DNA from: Colletotrichum lupini
Lineage: Eukaryota; Ascomycota; Sordariomycetes; Glomerellales; Glomerellaceae
DNA length: 64,000 nucleotides
Reading direction: 5' to 3'
Assembly: GCF_023278565.1 (NCBI RefSeq)
Contig: NC_064678.1
Span: 1,736,001-1,800,000, forward strand
The notes below the pieces were generated by a model. It saw only the letters and a list, made by a program, of their open reading frames with translations, was not told the DNA's origin and ran no database searches. Positions 48,982-59,918 of this stretch are shown here, piece by piece (the stretch's first letter is position 1; each line of letters starts with the position of its first letter). Position numbers and translations under genes: made by a program.

Positions 48982-51958
48982 GGGTATATATTTATAAAGC
49001 TTACTAACAATATAAAGTCAATTAATTACTTAATAAAAAATAAGCTTAGAAACTATATTAAAGATTTGGGTACTCGTTAGTTACGAGGCTATATAACCTC
49101 TTAAAGTAATTAAGTAATAATAATATTAAAATAGGGGCGCTAGAGTAGTTAATAAAAGTATATTACTAATACTAAATAAATACGCAGAGCCTATATAAAT
49201 TTAAGTTTAAATTGCGTAATAAGCTTAACTTTAACTAGGAAATCGTGGTTAATATTTTCTACTTAAATAGTCGGCTAATACTATATATAATTAACGTAGT
49301 TATATCCTTCTAAATAGGGTAATTCCTCTAGGATTTATAAGTAAAGATAGTATAAGTAGCCTTACGAAAAAGCTAGATTAATATATACTAGGGACTACTA
49401 AACGGCATTAGAACCGACGCTAATACTAGCTTTAAGTTAGTAGAATTTAGGGATAATACGACGGCCTACGGTATATAGCTAAAAGTCGTACTTATTAAAG
49501 CATACTATAGTATTAAAAAAGTAAAAAGGGTATACTAGTAATTAAAAAGGGCGTTTAAAATTATTAAAAAGGAAAATCCGGATTTTATTAATAACAAATG
49601 CTTTTAGATAGTACTTAAATATTATAATAATACTATAGGGCTTAACGGACTTATACTAACGCTATTAGTATTTAGAGCATATTTAAGAACGACCTTAGCC
49701 TTATTACCGTTACTAAGTATAAGCTAACGAGCCTAAGTAATTAAAAAAGTAATATAGGCACTACGCGAGGTAAGTATAAGAAAGTAAGTTAATAAAGTAA
49801 TTACTATATATAATAGGCCCGATATAGAAAGTAATCTAGATATATTACTAAATTTAGATATACGAGTATAGCGCGAAATTACTTAATAATAAGCTAGGCT
49901 ATATAAGTTAATTTTTATTAACGAGCGCTCCTATATAGTCGCGAGAGATCGTAACTAACTGCTCGAAGTATTAATTATAATAGTTAGACCGTACTATATA
50001 GATCTTAACGAAGTAATTTCTAACTTATAAAAAGAAGAAGAGCTAGGGGAAACTATATAACCCGTAGTAGAAGTATAGGAAATTATCCTTAATAAAATCG
50101 TTATAATAGTACTAATAGACAATAAAGAAGAGGAAATTGTTAAAAGGGTACTAATATTACTAATAAGACGTTATAAAAGACCACGACGGTAAGCCCTAAC
50201 GTAGTAATTTATTATTAGTAACGAGGTAATTAATACTTTTTATATAATAAAAAAGAAAGCCGATTTCGAACTAATAATTAAACTACGTAAAGAAGGCGTA
50301 ATTATAACTATTAAAAAGCCGTATAAGGGATTAGATCTTATTAAAGTAGACACTCTTCGTAATCGAGGGGTCTATTAATTTATCCTATATAACCTAGAAA
50401 AATATATAAACCTTTATATATTTAAATTATAAATAGTTTATAAGATTAAAGGGAAAAAAATACCCTAGCTATATGAGAAGTTTAGATACGTAATTTAGGG
50501 GTACGGCGATATTAAAAAGGTAATACTACTTATATAATTACTTATTATATAGCGCTATAATTAACGATTAATAATAGTATTAATAGTATTATTACGAAAG
50601 AAGGGATACGAGATTTAGAGCTATAATATTACCTAGGCTTATATTTAATTAGTTATAGGGCTTATAAGGAAAATCCCAGCCTATTTACTAAAGGAAATAG
50701 CTAATAAGTACTTAGAAAGTACGATTATTAAAGTACTTAAGCTACTATATAGGCTCGTAGAACCGGGTACTTATTAATAAGCTATATACTACGATTTTTA
50801 TATTAATTAACCATTAATAGTTACTTTTACGTATAACCCGTACTTATTAATTATAAAATATAAAAGTAACTAATTTAAGATTATTAGAATATAGACCGAC
50901 GATATATTAGGCCTATTTAATATTAACTTTATAAAAAAGGAGGATAAAGAGCTTTAAAAAGTAGGCTTCGTAGCGAAGCTAAAAAAGGTCTTTATAATAA
51001 ATACCCCCTTAGTATTTAACGGCGGGATTTTTATAATTAAAAGGGAAACTATCGTTTTTTAAGAAAAGGGGTAGGGCGAGAAAATTAACCTCGTCGATCT
51101 AAACGTAATTAATATTAAAAAGCGGTATAAGGCTAAGCTTATGCGAGGGGTATATATTATAAGTATTTATTAGCCCGAAGCGACTTTTAATTATATTAGG
51201 GTAGTATAGGCTATAGATCTAACTAAATAAAACGTCGAGGTACTTAATAAGTAGCTTAAATAATAATAAATAAATCTCGATCGAGGTCTCGTTTACTACT
51301 TAATTAACCTTATAATTAATAAGCTTTACGTTTTTATTAATAAGTTATTTATAAATAATAACGACCTTATTTCGTAATTAGGGTATATTATTATCCTAGT
51401 TAACGAGAGTATAAGCAAGAGCGAATTTATTATATATAGTAATATAATTTACTATTCGTTAATTAAAAATAAGCGGGTAATAAGAAGTATATTAGCGTTA
51501 GAGGTTTATAGTATAGTTAACGGTATTAACCTCTCTTATATAATTTTAATAATACTAAAAAAGATTACTAATCGAATTAGCTTTTTACTTATTTTAATAA
51601 TTATTTATACTAATTCTTACTCGCTATATAAATACCTCGTTAAATTAGGAATAATAAAAGAAAAGAGGCTTATAATCGATATTATAGCTCTTAAGTAATT
51701 ATATAAAAGGCGCGAGATACTTAAGATCCGTTAGATTAATAATAAAAATAACCTCATAAACGCTTTTATAAAAGTAATATTAAATAAGGGATTAAAGTAA
51801 TTCGTAAGTAATAAAAAAGTTATTATACGAATAGAGGGATAGGTTATATAAAAAAAGTAAAGAAAAGGGGGAAAAGGAGACGACTTAGTAAACGGGCCCG
51901 AGGTCGAATTATACCTCTAACCGTAGCGGTTAAATTAATAAAAGAAAAAGAAAGTTAG

Positions 51959-52163
51959 TATTAAATTAGAAGTTTAATTCGACCGCGGTATATAGCCGAC
52001 TATATAGGGGCTAATTAAGGGCCCTATTTACGATTATTATAGCTAACCTAACTTACGGTTAGAACCTCCTTTTTATACTTACTATGTAGATATTTATATA
52101 GTTTAATTGATCTCTTCGTTAACTACGGTTCGAACTAACTACTCTATAATAGGGATACTAATA
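51959..52163 (+). repeat. 3' LTR of copia copy 4
   Basis: 205 bp; begins TATTAAATTAGAAG and ends CTAATA before the CCTAG duplication. More converted than the left LTR. Confidence 0.9.
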
Positions 52164-52168
52164 CCTAG

Positions 52169-53751
52169 AGAGACCGCGATGGGAAACCATACGCGGATAC
52201 AAGTTCCAGCTCGAGAAACATGCATTTAGAAGATTCCCCGCCACTAGGAAAGCTGGCCATGGCCATGAAACACTGTCGCGGCGAGATTTGTCTTGAAGAT
52301 GGGGTGATACTCTCGTTCAATGAGATGCCCCAAACTTCACTAAACCTATTCAAAGAAGCTCACCGCTTTCAGCTTGTTGAAAGAATGGGAGACCGAAATC
52401 ACAATGGGGGTCATTCCCTTCCCAGTCTCAACGGTATCGACGACGTGGACGTTTACTGCCCGATCATCGTCTTTTTTCTCGCTGCTACACCAATGTGCGC
52501 TCCTGCGCCCTCCCCGGCTCCAATCCTGGAAACTAAGTTGCCTCTCACACCGGTGGGACCCAATGGAAGATATTGGTCAGCACTATGTCTGGAAGCTTTT
52601 GACAATGCGACGCCCTCTGAAAGGCCGATTGATTATGAACAACCACAATGGTCTGGGTTCCGTAAATATTGGAATACTGTCATGCCTCCGGGAATGCACG
52701 ATGTCCTCAAACTCGAGAATCCAATAGCTTATGTTTCCTTATGGATCAGCTACATGCTGAGGGAATCTGATCGAATATTGGCGCCGATACCACGACAACG
52801 AACGAGAAATGTCAATGCCATAAGCCAACAGCTTGAGTCAAGACAAAGAGATCGATGACGAGAAAGTCGCCGAGAAAGCTATGGACGACACGATCCCAAG
52901 AAGGATGAACGAACAGGGGCCGATTTTGGAGGCTATGTAGGGCGACGTGCTGGTGCTTCATGTTTGCATCAATTTTCTTCGGAACCCTTCCAAGCTCCTG
53001 AAATGGTTTGCTACTTCTTCAGCCAGCAACCAGAAAGAAATTCGATCCAGGACTCACAGGCAGCTGGTGAAGGTTCAGGGCTGGCTCGAAAAGATAGGGA
53101 GCGAGCATATCAAATCTCGCTCAATCTTACTCTCCAATCACTGTCATTCTTTTGAAGGCGCACAAGGCAGTGGATGGAGACCATGCCCCGGAGCATTACA
53201 CAGCCCCAGATAATGCACACTTCGTGGACTACGGCTCACTACCAGACATTAATCGGGATTATCTTCGTTCCTGTCATTCAAATGCGCTAAATTCTCTTCG
53301 CACTCTACTCGAAATTTTCGGTCTCGACGAAAGCACTTCACACCACATCAACGAAGTTAGAAAATTCTCCGAAGACAATGACATCGGCTGGCTAGGCACT
53401 AATGTGCCGCAAGAGCATCAGGAGTCTTTCCAACAAGTTCTAGATAAGATAAAGAAGCATCGGCGAGACCTTTTACGCTACTTCAGCTTCCAAGACTTGA
53501 GCCTTAAGAATTGTGTCCTGAACGTTTATTGCCTGTTGGAAAGATTGGCCATTGTGGTAGCTCATAATTCGTCTTCGGAAGACAACTGCCCAGAATGGGA
53601 ACGACTGGCGGAACTTGAAAGTCCGCACAATGACACCGACGATGTCATTGTATACCGGTACCTAATGCTGGCCGTTTTGTTCCGAATGGCTCCTGATAGT
53701 GAAAAGATGCTTCGCTCAGGGGTATGGGACCAGGTGGTGCGCATAATTTAA
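52169..53751 (+). pseudogene. 3' part of the split host gene (unknown function)
   Basis: Continues the frame of 37643-38422 after removal of the copia element and one copy of CCTAG: the first codon is 52169, in phase with the frame from ATG 52220 that is open to 52858. It includes GKLAMAMKHCRGEICLEDG and VYCPIIVFFLAATPMCAPAP. The coding frame shifts between about 52800 and 52858, continues with a TAG at 52938-52940 (CAG expected), and shifts again between about 53097 and 53150 into the frame that ends at 53751 with a helical, charged C-terminus (HRRDLLRYFSFQDLSLKN). Together with the 5' part the gene would encode about 785 residues. Introns at the frame changes cannot be excluded, but no good GT-AG pair was seen. 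Confidence 0.72.
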
Positions 53752-54255
53752 ACCTCCAGCTAAGAAATATTGTGTGATTGATTATCTTAGCTAGAAACTC
53801 ATAAATTTCAACACGTTGATGGGTAGGACTTTGGACAAGAGGCAATTTCAATTTTCGTTTCCAAATGCCTCTTGGATCAACATCCGTCTTTGATCCTTTT
53901 CTGTTGTGATGGGTTACAAAACAGCCTGATCATGCACGCCTTTCTCGTCATTCGATTCATGTACCATTCATCTGATGATAGATCAAAGCCATATTATCTT
54001 TCTGGCATGAGGGGGGAACACGTCATCACGTCACAACTCGTTAGACGACGTCCGTAATGGCCAGCTTGAAGCTGAAGCATAGCCAGAGCATTACTCACGC
54101 GCTGATTTTATCACACTACAAGTCTTTGAAAGGAGACCGTCAAGAACGCTCGACATACGAGGAAAGTTTCATGAAGAATCCGAGTGATTTACAGGAAGTA
54201 TCTCGACTAACATAAAGCTGATCAGTCCACACCGAGAGCTTCTTCGCAGCCCCAT
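53752..54255. other. Intergenic region between pseudogene and subtilase
   Basis: 500 bp between convergent 3' ends. No coding character; short frames only. Confidence 0.5.
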
Positions 54256-55566
54256 TTACTGCCCACTGCCGTTGTTGACCAACAGATTGGGCGATCCCTT
54301 CGGGTCGCCAACAACGTCAGGGATAGCAAGCTCCAGGATCCTGTCAGTAACCTCCTTGGGCGTTACAAGACCGCCCTCCAAGGCTCTGAGGTAACACACG
54401 AGACCGGCGACAAGCGGCGCCGCCATACTGGTACCAGTCTTCGTCGCCGTGCCCGTGTCAGAGCTATAGCTGGCAGAAATAATGTCCTGGCCGGGCGCGA
54501 AAACGTCCAGCTCGGGGCCGTAGGAGCTGCCGTAGATGCCCTCAATAATGTTGACACGGCCACGGTCAGGGCGCGTCATGCCAACGGTGAAGGACTCAGG
54601 AAGTCTGGCGGGGGAAGTGTCGGTGGCGGGCTGGTTGTCGTTGCCGGCCGCAACGACGGTGAGAATGCCCTGGTTGTAGGCGGCGAGAACGGCGTTGTCG
54701 AGGGCCGAGACGTTCTTGGCGCTTAGAGACATGTTGAGGACGGACTTGCCTTGCGCGCCCTTGGTCGTGATGTCGTTGACAGCCCAGTTGAGACCGGTGA
54801 GGATGGCTGAGGTGGAGCCCTGAGGAATCATTAGCACGAAGAAATCTGGACAGGGAGATGCTGTAATTACCGTAGAGCCGTCAAACACCTTGATATCAAT
54901 GACCTTGGCCTTCTTGGCAACGCCATAGGTCTTGCCGACGATGGTCGCGGCAACGTGAGTGCCGTGACCGTCGGTGTCAGAGTTTGAACCGGGAGAGACG
55001 GTCGACCCGGTGACACCGTTGATACCGAAGCTGGCGCGGCCTTCAAACTCAGAGTGCGACGTCCGGATACCCGTGTCAAAGACGTAGGCAGTTGTGCCCT
55101 CGCCGGCGGTGCTATCATAGACGTACTCAGTAGAGCCAGCCGCCTTGTGAGACAAGTCACCCAAGCTCCAGATGCTGCTTGCCTGGGTGGTCAGATCGCG
55201 CTTGGAGAGCGTTGAATCCTGCTCAGTGGGGTCGACAAAGATGGGCTGGTCGATCTCGACGGAGAGGACCTCGTCGAGAGCGGCAATCTCCTCGAGGGTC
55301 GCGTCGTCGAAGCTGCCGCTGTAGGCGTTGAAGTCGCCAATCTGGAACGTCTTCTCCACCGTGCCCGCGGACCCATCACGGCGGCGGAGGAGGCTGCGCA
55401 CTGCCTTGTGATGCGCCGTGACGGCCTCGGGAGTAGTGCCGGGCTTGAGCTGGATGATGTACTTGCCGGACATGAGGTCCGTGTCGGTACGGCGGTCGAT
55501 GCCCTTGGGCGCCGCGAGGGCAGGCACGACGGCGCCGAGGATGGCGAGGATGGACGATGCCTTCAT
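54256..55566 (-). CDS. Secreted subtilisin-like serine protease (S8, proteinase K-like)
   Basis: Extracellular endopeptidase. Exon 1 55566-54871, intron 54870-54820 (51 bp, GTAATT...CTCAG with GCTAATG), exon 2 54819-54256; 419 aa. Signal peptide about residues 1-19 (ALAAP end). I9 inhibitor propeptide about 34-112 (YIIQLKPGTTPEAVTAHH), dibasic site SKR at 121-123, then the peptidase domain with catalytic Asp164 (VFDTGIR), His201 (DTDGHGTHVAA), oxyanion Asn292 (AAGNDN) and Ser363 (GTSMAAP). All four are intact. The intron is a multiple of three without a stop, so the unspliced frame is also open (436 aa); splicing restores the usual spacing between the His and Asn regions. Convergent with the pseudogene; a 1.1 kb gap to the dienelactone hydrolase gene provides its promoter. 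Confidence 0.94.
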   Translation of the reverse strand: MKASSILAILGAVVPALAAPKGIDRRTDTDLMSGKYIIQLKPGTTPEAVTAHHKAVRSLLRRRDGSAGTVEKTFQIGDFNAYSGSFDDATLEEIAALDEVLSVEIDQPIFVDPTEQDSTLSKRDLTTQASSIWSLGDLSHKAAGSTEYVYDSTAGEGTTAYVFDTGIRTSHSEFEGRASFGINGVTGSTVSPGSNSDTDGHGTHVAATIVGKTYGVAKKAKVIDIKVFDGSTVITASPCPDFFVLMIPQGSTSAILTGLNWAVNDITTKGAQGKSVLNMSLSAKNVSALDNAVLAAYNQGILTVVAAGNDNQPATDTSPARLPESFTVGMTRPDRGRVNIIEGIYGSSYGPELDVFAPGQDIISASYSSDTGTATKTGTSMAAPLVAGLVCYLRALEGGLVTPKEVTDRILELAIPDVVGDPKGSPNLLVNNGSGQ

Positions 55567-56640
55567 CTTGGTCGATCACGCGAATTGGCACTGGGAAGTC
55601 GAGGATGATGACCTTCTCAGGAGAGGGGAAGGGTTGTCGGATCCTAAATAACAAATGCAGCCATCTTGCCCGTCGCGATTGCGGAATCTCCTGTTCATGA
55701 GTCGGCCGAGTCGTCCGGGGTTGTTGAACGACTGCCATGATTCTCATTGCGTGACACGGGGCCGATGCCCTATTCAGGAAGCTCGACGGCGCCGTTGCCG
55801 CGGGTAGATCCGACCCCGGCCGGCTCCTGTCAATAGTGAAAAGCCGGTATTCTGGCCTCACTGCCAGTTAGGTCTAATTTTAGATTGGTTTACCGTTGAG
55901 GAAACTGGCTACAAGTGCCCTATCACATCCAATTCCCTTGAATCTCTTGTTTTTCTCCTGAATGAGATTATCGCAAACTTGTCAAAGACTGTAGATATCG
56001 TATAGCTGCTCTGTTAACCTCGTATTGATGCTTGAAGCATCGCCTTATCCGGACAGCCAAGCCAAAGCCCCGAAATTAGCCATGGGTCGCGATGGAACCC
56101 TGGCCATGGCGACCTTCCCCATTCTTCTTAACGGCTCTCCCCGCCAAGCTTAAAGATTCCTGCGTAATCGGCCACTGCCGAGCCCCAACAATATCCAGCC
56201 CTAGCTCCTAGCCATGCGGTCGCATGAGTCTCAGACTCTCAATTCTCGATTTGTAGGATTCTTGTCCGCGATATCCGTGGATCGCAGTTCTGTGTGTCAG
56301 TATCAGCTATTTGCAAAGCCAAAGACAAAAGGCTCGCGGGCAACATTTCCGAATCGCGAAAACGAGAATGTAGCTCACTAGACCAAAGTCAGCAGTTCAC
56401 TTCAACGCCAAGTATTGCGATTAATCCATGTCCCAGTTAATACAAGCCTGTTGAGTTTTCCCACTTGCGATATCAAGCTTAAAACAAGTTTAAACTTTAA
56501 TGATACGACTTGGAAATACAGAAAAGGCTGTCTTGATAAATATTTCCATTCGTGGGGGTCAGTTGACATTGGCCCAGCCTAACACAGTGACACCTTTGCA
56601 ACGGCCAACGAGCTCGCCATTTTCCCACTTAATCAACTTC
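55567..56640. other. Upstream region of the subtilase gene
   Basis: 1.07 kb. The minus frame at 55376-55861 overlaps the subtilase start in another phase and is a shadow. No gene is supported; it holds the subtilase promoter and the 3' flank of the dienelactone hydrolase gene. Confidence 0.5.
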
Positions 56641-57716
56641 TCAATCACTTTGAACCAGCCACATATCGAACCAGTCAACCATGGCACGAAGACTCTGTTC
56701 CTTGCACCAACCTATTTTAAGTTAGCTAAGATCATTTGGGATGACGTAAAAGTATTCTAGCTGCTAAGACTCACGCTGGTAAGGGTCTGTTGGATCTCCT
56801 TTCACGGCGAAACCGTGTGAGACGCCTTGGAAAACCTGAAGGTGATAAATTTTCTTCTCTCTTTGAAGGTAATCAATTGCTTTCCTTCTTGCCTCAGTCG
56901 GAAATGCTTGGTCGTTCTCGGCGCACGAGAGTAGAAGAGGCTCTGTGGTAAACGGGTCAGCCGTCTTGACTCTGGAATGTTGGAATGACGCATTAAGTCA
57001 TGGTAACGACGGTATTATCGTGCTCATATGCGCCAGATTGGCTGCCTCATCGATAGTAACGGAGAATAGTCGAAGACGGGCACAGCTTCATTGTGGCCAA
57101 ACTTACTCTTAATGCTGGTGAAATGTTCCTCCTTCAATGCCGTCGGGTGCGCAAATGCACCAGCGGAAACCACCGGCTCCCCATCGCCACCAGCCCCAGC
57201 GAGCAGATTGCACACAAAAGGCGCACCAAAGCAATATCCAACGCAAGCGAACTTGGTCTCCTTCCCCGTCTCAGCCTTTAATTCGTTACCAAATCTCTCC
57301 TTGACGGCCGCTGTCCACTTGGGCACATTTTCCGTGGCGAAGTTCCAGTGCTTGGAGCGCCAGGCCGCCATGTCAAACCCCTCCGGCAGCGGGTCGGTTT
57401 TGGCGTTGCGGTACTTGGAGATGGGGTCGCCGCGAAAGAAGTCCATGCCAAGCGCCGTGTATCCCGAGGACGCGAAGCCGTCCATGATGCACTTGGCGTT
57501 GACGGAGAGGCCCCACACGTCCGGGAAGTAGAGGATGACATGTCCGTTGGGCGGGAGGGCGCGCTTCACGTCTGACGGGCGGACGACGTAAGTGGGCACC
57601 TCCAAGATGTCTTCCACATCGCCGCGGGGGTTGCCTTCGTGGAGGGTACCTGCCCAACAACACGGTGCCGGAGGTTGGGCGAGGTATTCTTGATTGTTAG
57701 ATGACTTTTCCGCCAT
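56641..57716 (-). CDS. Dienelactone hydrolase family protein
   Basis: Alpha/beta hydrolase of the family that opens dienelactones in aromatic-ring catabolism; many fungal members have other ester substrates. Exons 57716-57107, 56942-56775, 56711-56641; introns 57106-56943 (164 bp, GTAAGT...CACAG with CTGAC) and 56774-56712 (63 bp, GTGAGT...ATAG with CTAAC); 282 aa. Splicing joins SIK to KPLLLSCAEND and DPYQ to RWCKEQSLRAMVDWFD, which is the normal family sequence; an exon-1-only reading would lose the C-terminal third. Catalytic triad Cys162 (GYCFGA), Asp214 (CAEND) and His246 (GVSHGF) is complete. Start is MAEKSSNN; an ATG 12 bp upstream is possible. Cytosolic, no signal peptide. Confidence 0.9.
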
Positions 57717-58481
57717 TTTGTTTTTCAAGGCTAATACTTGAGTCTTTTGGTGAACGAATATGAGTGTTAATGGATGCGACTGAGCTTAATAAATCGGGGT
57801 GGAAACGAGGAGATAAAGGAAATGCCGCATCGGTACCGACTGCACATGGAGTTAGTGCAGCCCCGCGGGGTTTCAAACGGCGGCACACAGACCAGAAGTT
57901 CGGTCTAGAAACCTTGTTCGTGTGGAAATGACGCGCTTTGTTTCTCGCTAACCAGTGACAGCTCTGTGAACTAATACTGAGGCAGAGGCAGTTGGACATG
58001 GATGAACCACGACTAATTCGGCTCTCGTCAGGTTCATTTGTTTTAATTTGCTTCGCTGTATTGATTTCAACCCCAACTTGGCTATCTAGCTGAAGCTCAA
58101 ATTAGTAATGTAGATTATCATCAATCTTTCCCTTCTTTGTAAATTATTTACACCCCGTTTTCTGGGTTGTAGGCCTCGTTAGGGAGGAACGAGGAGGAGG
58201 AACTCTCATTCTTCCGTTGCTTCACTCCCTTTACACTTGATAGACCGGTATTTCTAATCATGGATCTCAAATACTCTTCTTCTGTTTCAAATAGGTAGTA
58301 TCTTGAATCACACAGAGCCACAACAGTAAACATCTTAGTAAAATCAATAATTGTTGAATATGAACATTGAACGTTATCGTAGGTCTCCAATCGGTGCCTT
58401 TGCCACATTTTTCTTACGCCCTCTTGTCCATTTGCTGAGCAAAATCACACTCAAGCCAACAGATTGGGGCCTTGCCATAGT
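57717..58481. other. Intergenic region
   Basis: 765 bp. A minus frame at 58148-58408 (86 aa) lies downstream of the hypothetical gene and might be a decayed continuation of it, but I find neither a splice site nor a family match. Confidence 0.45.
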
Positions 58482-59000
58482 CTATGAGCAGCGAACCATC
58501 ACATGAAATGGATCTGAGTTAGTCTCCAGCACTCCACTCCGCCGCAAAGTCTTTGCCATTCTCCTTCCATAAGGCTGCGATGAACAGCTGATAAGGACTG
58601 TTGGTTTCGTTTTTTCTGGATTGCGTCCAACTTCGTATGCCTCGACAACAATGCTTGGCGTAAATTGATATTCATTGGCTGGAGTGACCGCGATGAAGGA
58701 AATGATAGCTTTCTCCATATCCATCCAGGAGGCCTCTGCTGTTGACCCTGGGATAAGTGGCCTCAAGGTCTTGCCGTTCACTATGTACATTCCTTCATCC
58801 TTGGTGTCGATTGGCTCGTCGGTGTTTTGGTGTCCTTCTTCGAATGTGTGCGCGGCAGGTCCTTTTTTTGCACCATTCGAGCCATAGCAAAATGCATTCC
58901 TGAAAAACAGACGCAAGAGATTTGTAAACCGTGGTCGAGCGTGAGAGAAATCCCCCTGGTCGTTGATTCCTCGTCGATCTTTTAGTTTTTTGAGGCCCAT
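58482..59000 (-). CDS. Hypothetical protein
   Basis: Single open frame of 172 aa with no recognised domain. The N-terminal third is basic (MGLKKLKDRRG, RPRFTNLLRLFF). The C-terminal half is the better conserved-looking part: MYIVNGKTLRPLIPGSTA, then FTPSIVVEAYEVG, then KPTVLISCSSQPYGRRMAKT and a short end after FHVMVRCS. The PTVLISC-type segment resembles a motif in uncharacterised fungal proteins that are usually longer, so this may be a truncated copy. Same strand as the dienelactone hydrolase, 770 bp upstream of it. Confidence 0.5.
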   Translation of the reverse strand: MGLKKLKDRRGINDQGDFSHARPRFTNLLRLFFRNAFCYGSNGAKKGPAAHTFEEGHQNTDEPIDTKDEGMYIVNGKTLRPLIPGSTAEASWMDMEKAIISFIAVTPANEYQFTPSIVVEAYEVGRNPEKTKPTVLISCSSQPYGRRMAKTLRRSGVLETNSDPFHVMVRCS

Positions 59001-59716
59001 AGAGTATTGAGACCCTGGATTCTGATAAGATATTCTGAGTTTTTTTGATCAAGTTCGTGCAGTGTAGGGCTCATTCCTGTCGTTCCCAAAAGCGACAGTT
59101 GCAGCGTTTTATACTCATGTGTCCCGGTGGGTGGTCTTACCAGTTTCCCTTGGGCACTCTTCTGATGACCATGTCGTGTAACAAGTCAGATATTTTCGTC
59201 TGCCTCTCCTATTTGTATGGGAGGGCTCAGGCTGTGGCCAGAAAGCCTGACAAGTGTGTCAGACGGCCCAGCCACGCGGAGGTGTGGCCCAATTGATCAA
59301 ACCAGGCGACCAGCAAAGGCAGCCACACACCCTTTCGGATAGGCATCGTCCAATCATGATGCTGCCGAATGATTATATGCATCGTTCATGAGCAGGCTCC
59401 GCTCCTGGAGGCAAGATGCACCTGAAGATGCGATCAATACCGTGGTATTGGCAGAGAACAGTACGGAAGTCGCAAAACACATGTACTCGAATCAATAATT
59501 ATGCGGTGGTGATTTGTACGTGCATCATACCAAAGGCATTCGTAAAATCAAGTCATTCGTTACACAAAGGCATTCTACCAATTTTTATCATTTAAGAGGA
59601 TGACTCAAGCCGAATTTCAACTTCATTAGGCGGGCGTTCTGTACCAACAACGGCATCTGGCCAATAGCATTCTTAACTACCGTCAAATGACTTAAAATGT
59701 GCGCCTTCGACGTAGG
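59001..59716. other. Intergenic region before copia copy 5
   Basis: About 700 bp without a credible gene. A plus frame at 59045-59296 has no coding character. Ends at the copia LTR at 59717. Confidence 0.5.
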
Positions 59717-59918
59717 TGTCGGATTGGAAGTCTAATTCGACCGCGGCATACAGCCGACTGCGCAGGGGCTAATTAGGGGCCCTATTTACGATTATCGTAG
59801 CCAGCCTAACCTATAATTAGAACCTCCTTTTTATACCTACGCAGATATTTATATAGTTTAATTAATCTCTTCGTTAACTACGGTTCGAATTAACTACCTT
59901 ACAATAGGGATATTAATA
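59717..59918 (+). repeat. 5' LTR of copia copy 5
   Basis: 202 bp, TGTCGGATTGGAAGTC at the left. The outer half keeps TTGG, CATACAGCC and TGCGCAG, unlike the RIP-converted interior, so again the gene-side edge is spared. Confidence 0.92.

Larger units (their letters stand above)
38423..52163 (+). mobile_element. RIP-mutated Ty1/copia retrotransposon, copy 4, with nested chromovirus
   Basis: 13,741 bp between 205 bp LTRs (38423-38627, 51959-52163) and target duplication CCTAG (38418-38422, 52164-52168). Subtracting the nested insertion at 38794-45120 leaves about 7.41 kb, equal to copy 1, so this is a full-length copy. The interior is heavily RIP-mutated; the one frame of useful length (48769-48981) is the segment after the protease active site. 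The nested element sits in the leader, about 370 bp from the left end. The copy interrupts the host gene at 37643-53751. Confidence 0.93.

Noticed and set aside
52947..53213. Separate small gene of 88 codons
   Set aside because: Better read as the middle piece of the frameshifted split gene; its frame joins to both sides with one-base shifts.
56500..56760. 86-codon plus frame
   Set aside because: Lies over the third exon and second intron of the dienelactone hydrolase on the other strand.
59045..59296. 83-codon plus frame
   Set aside because: No domain, no conserved-looking stretch, overlaps the start of the hypothetical minus-strand gene region.
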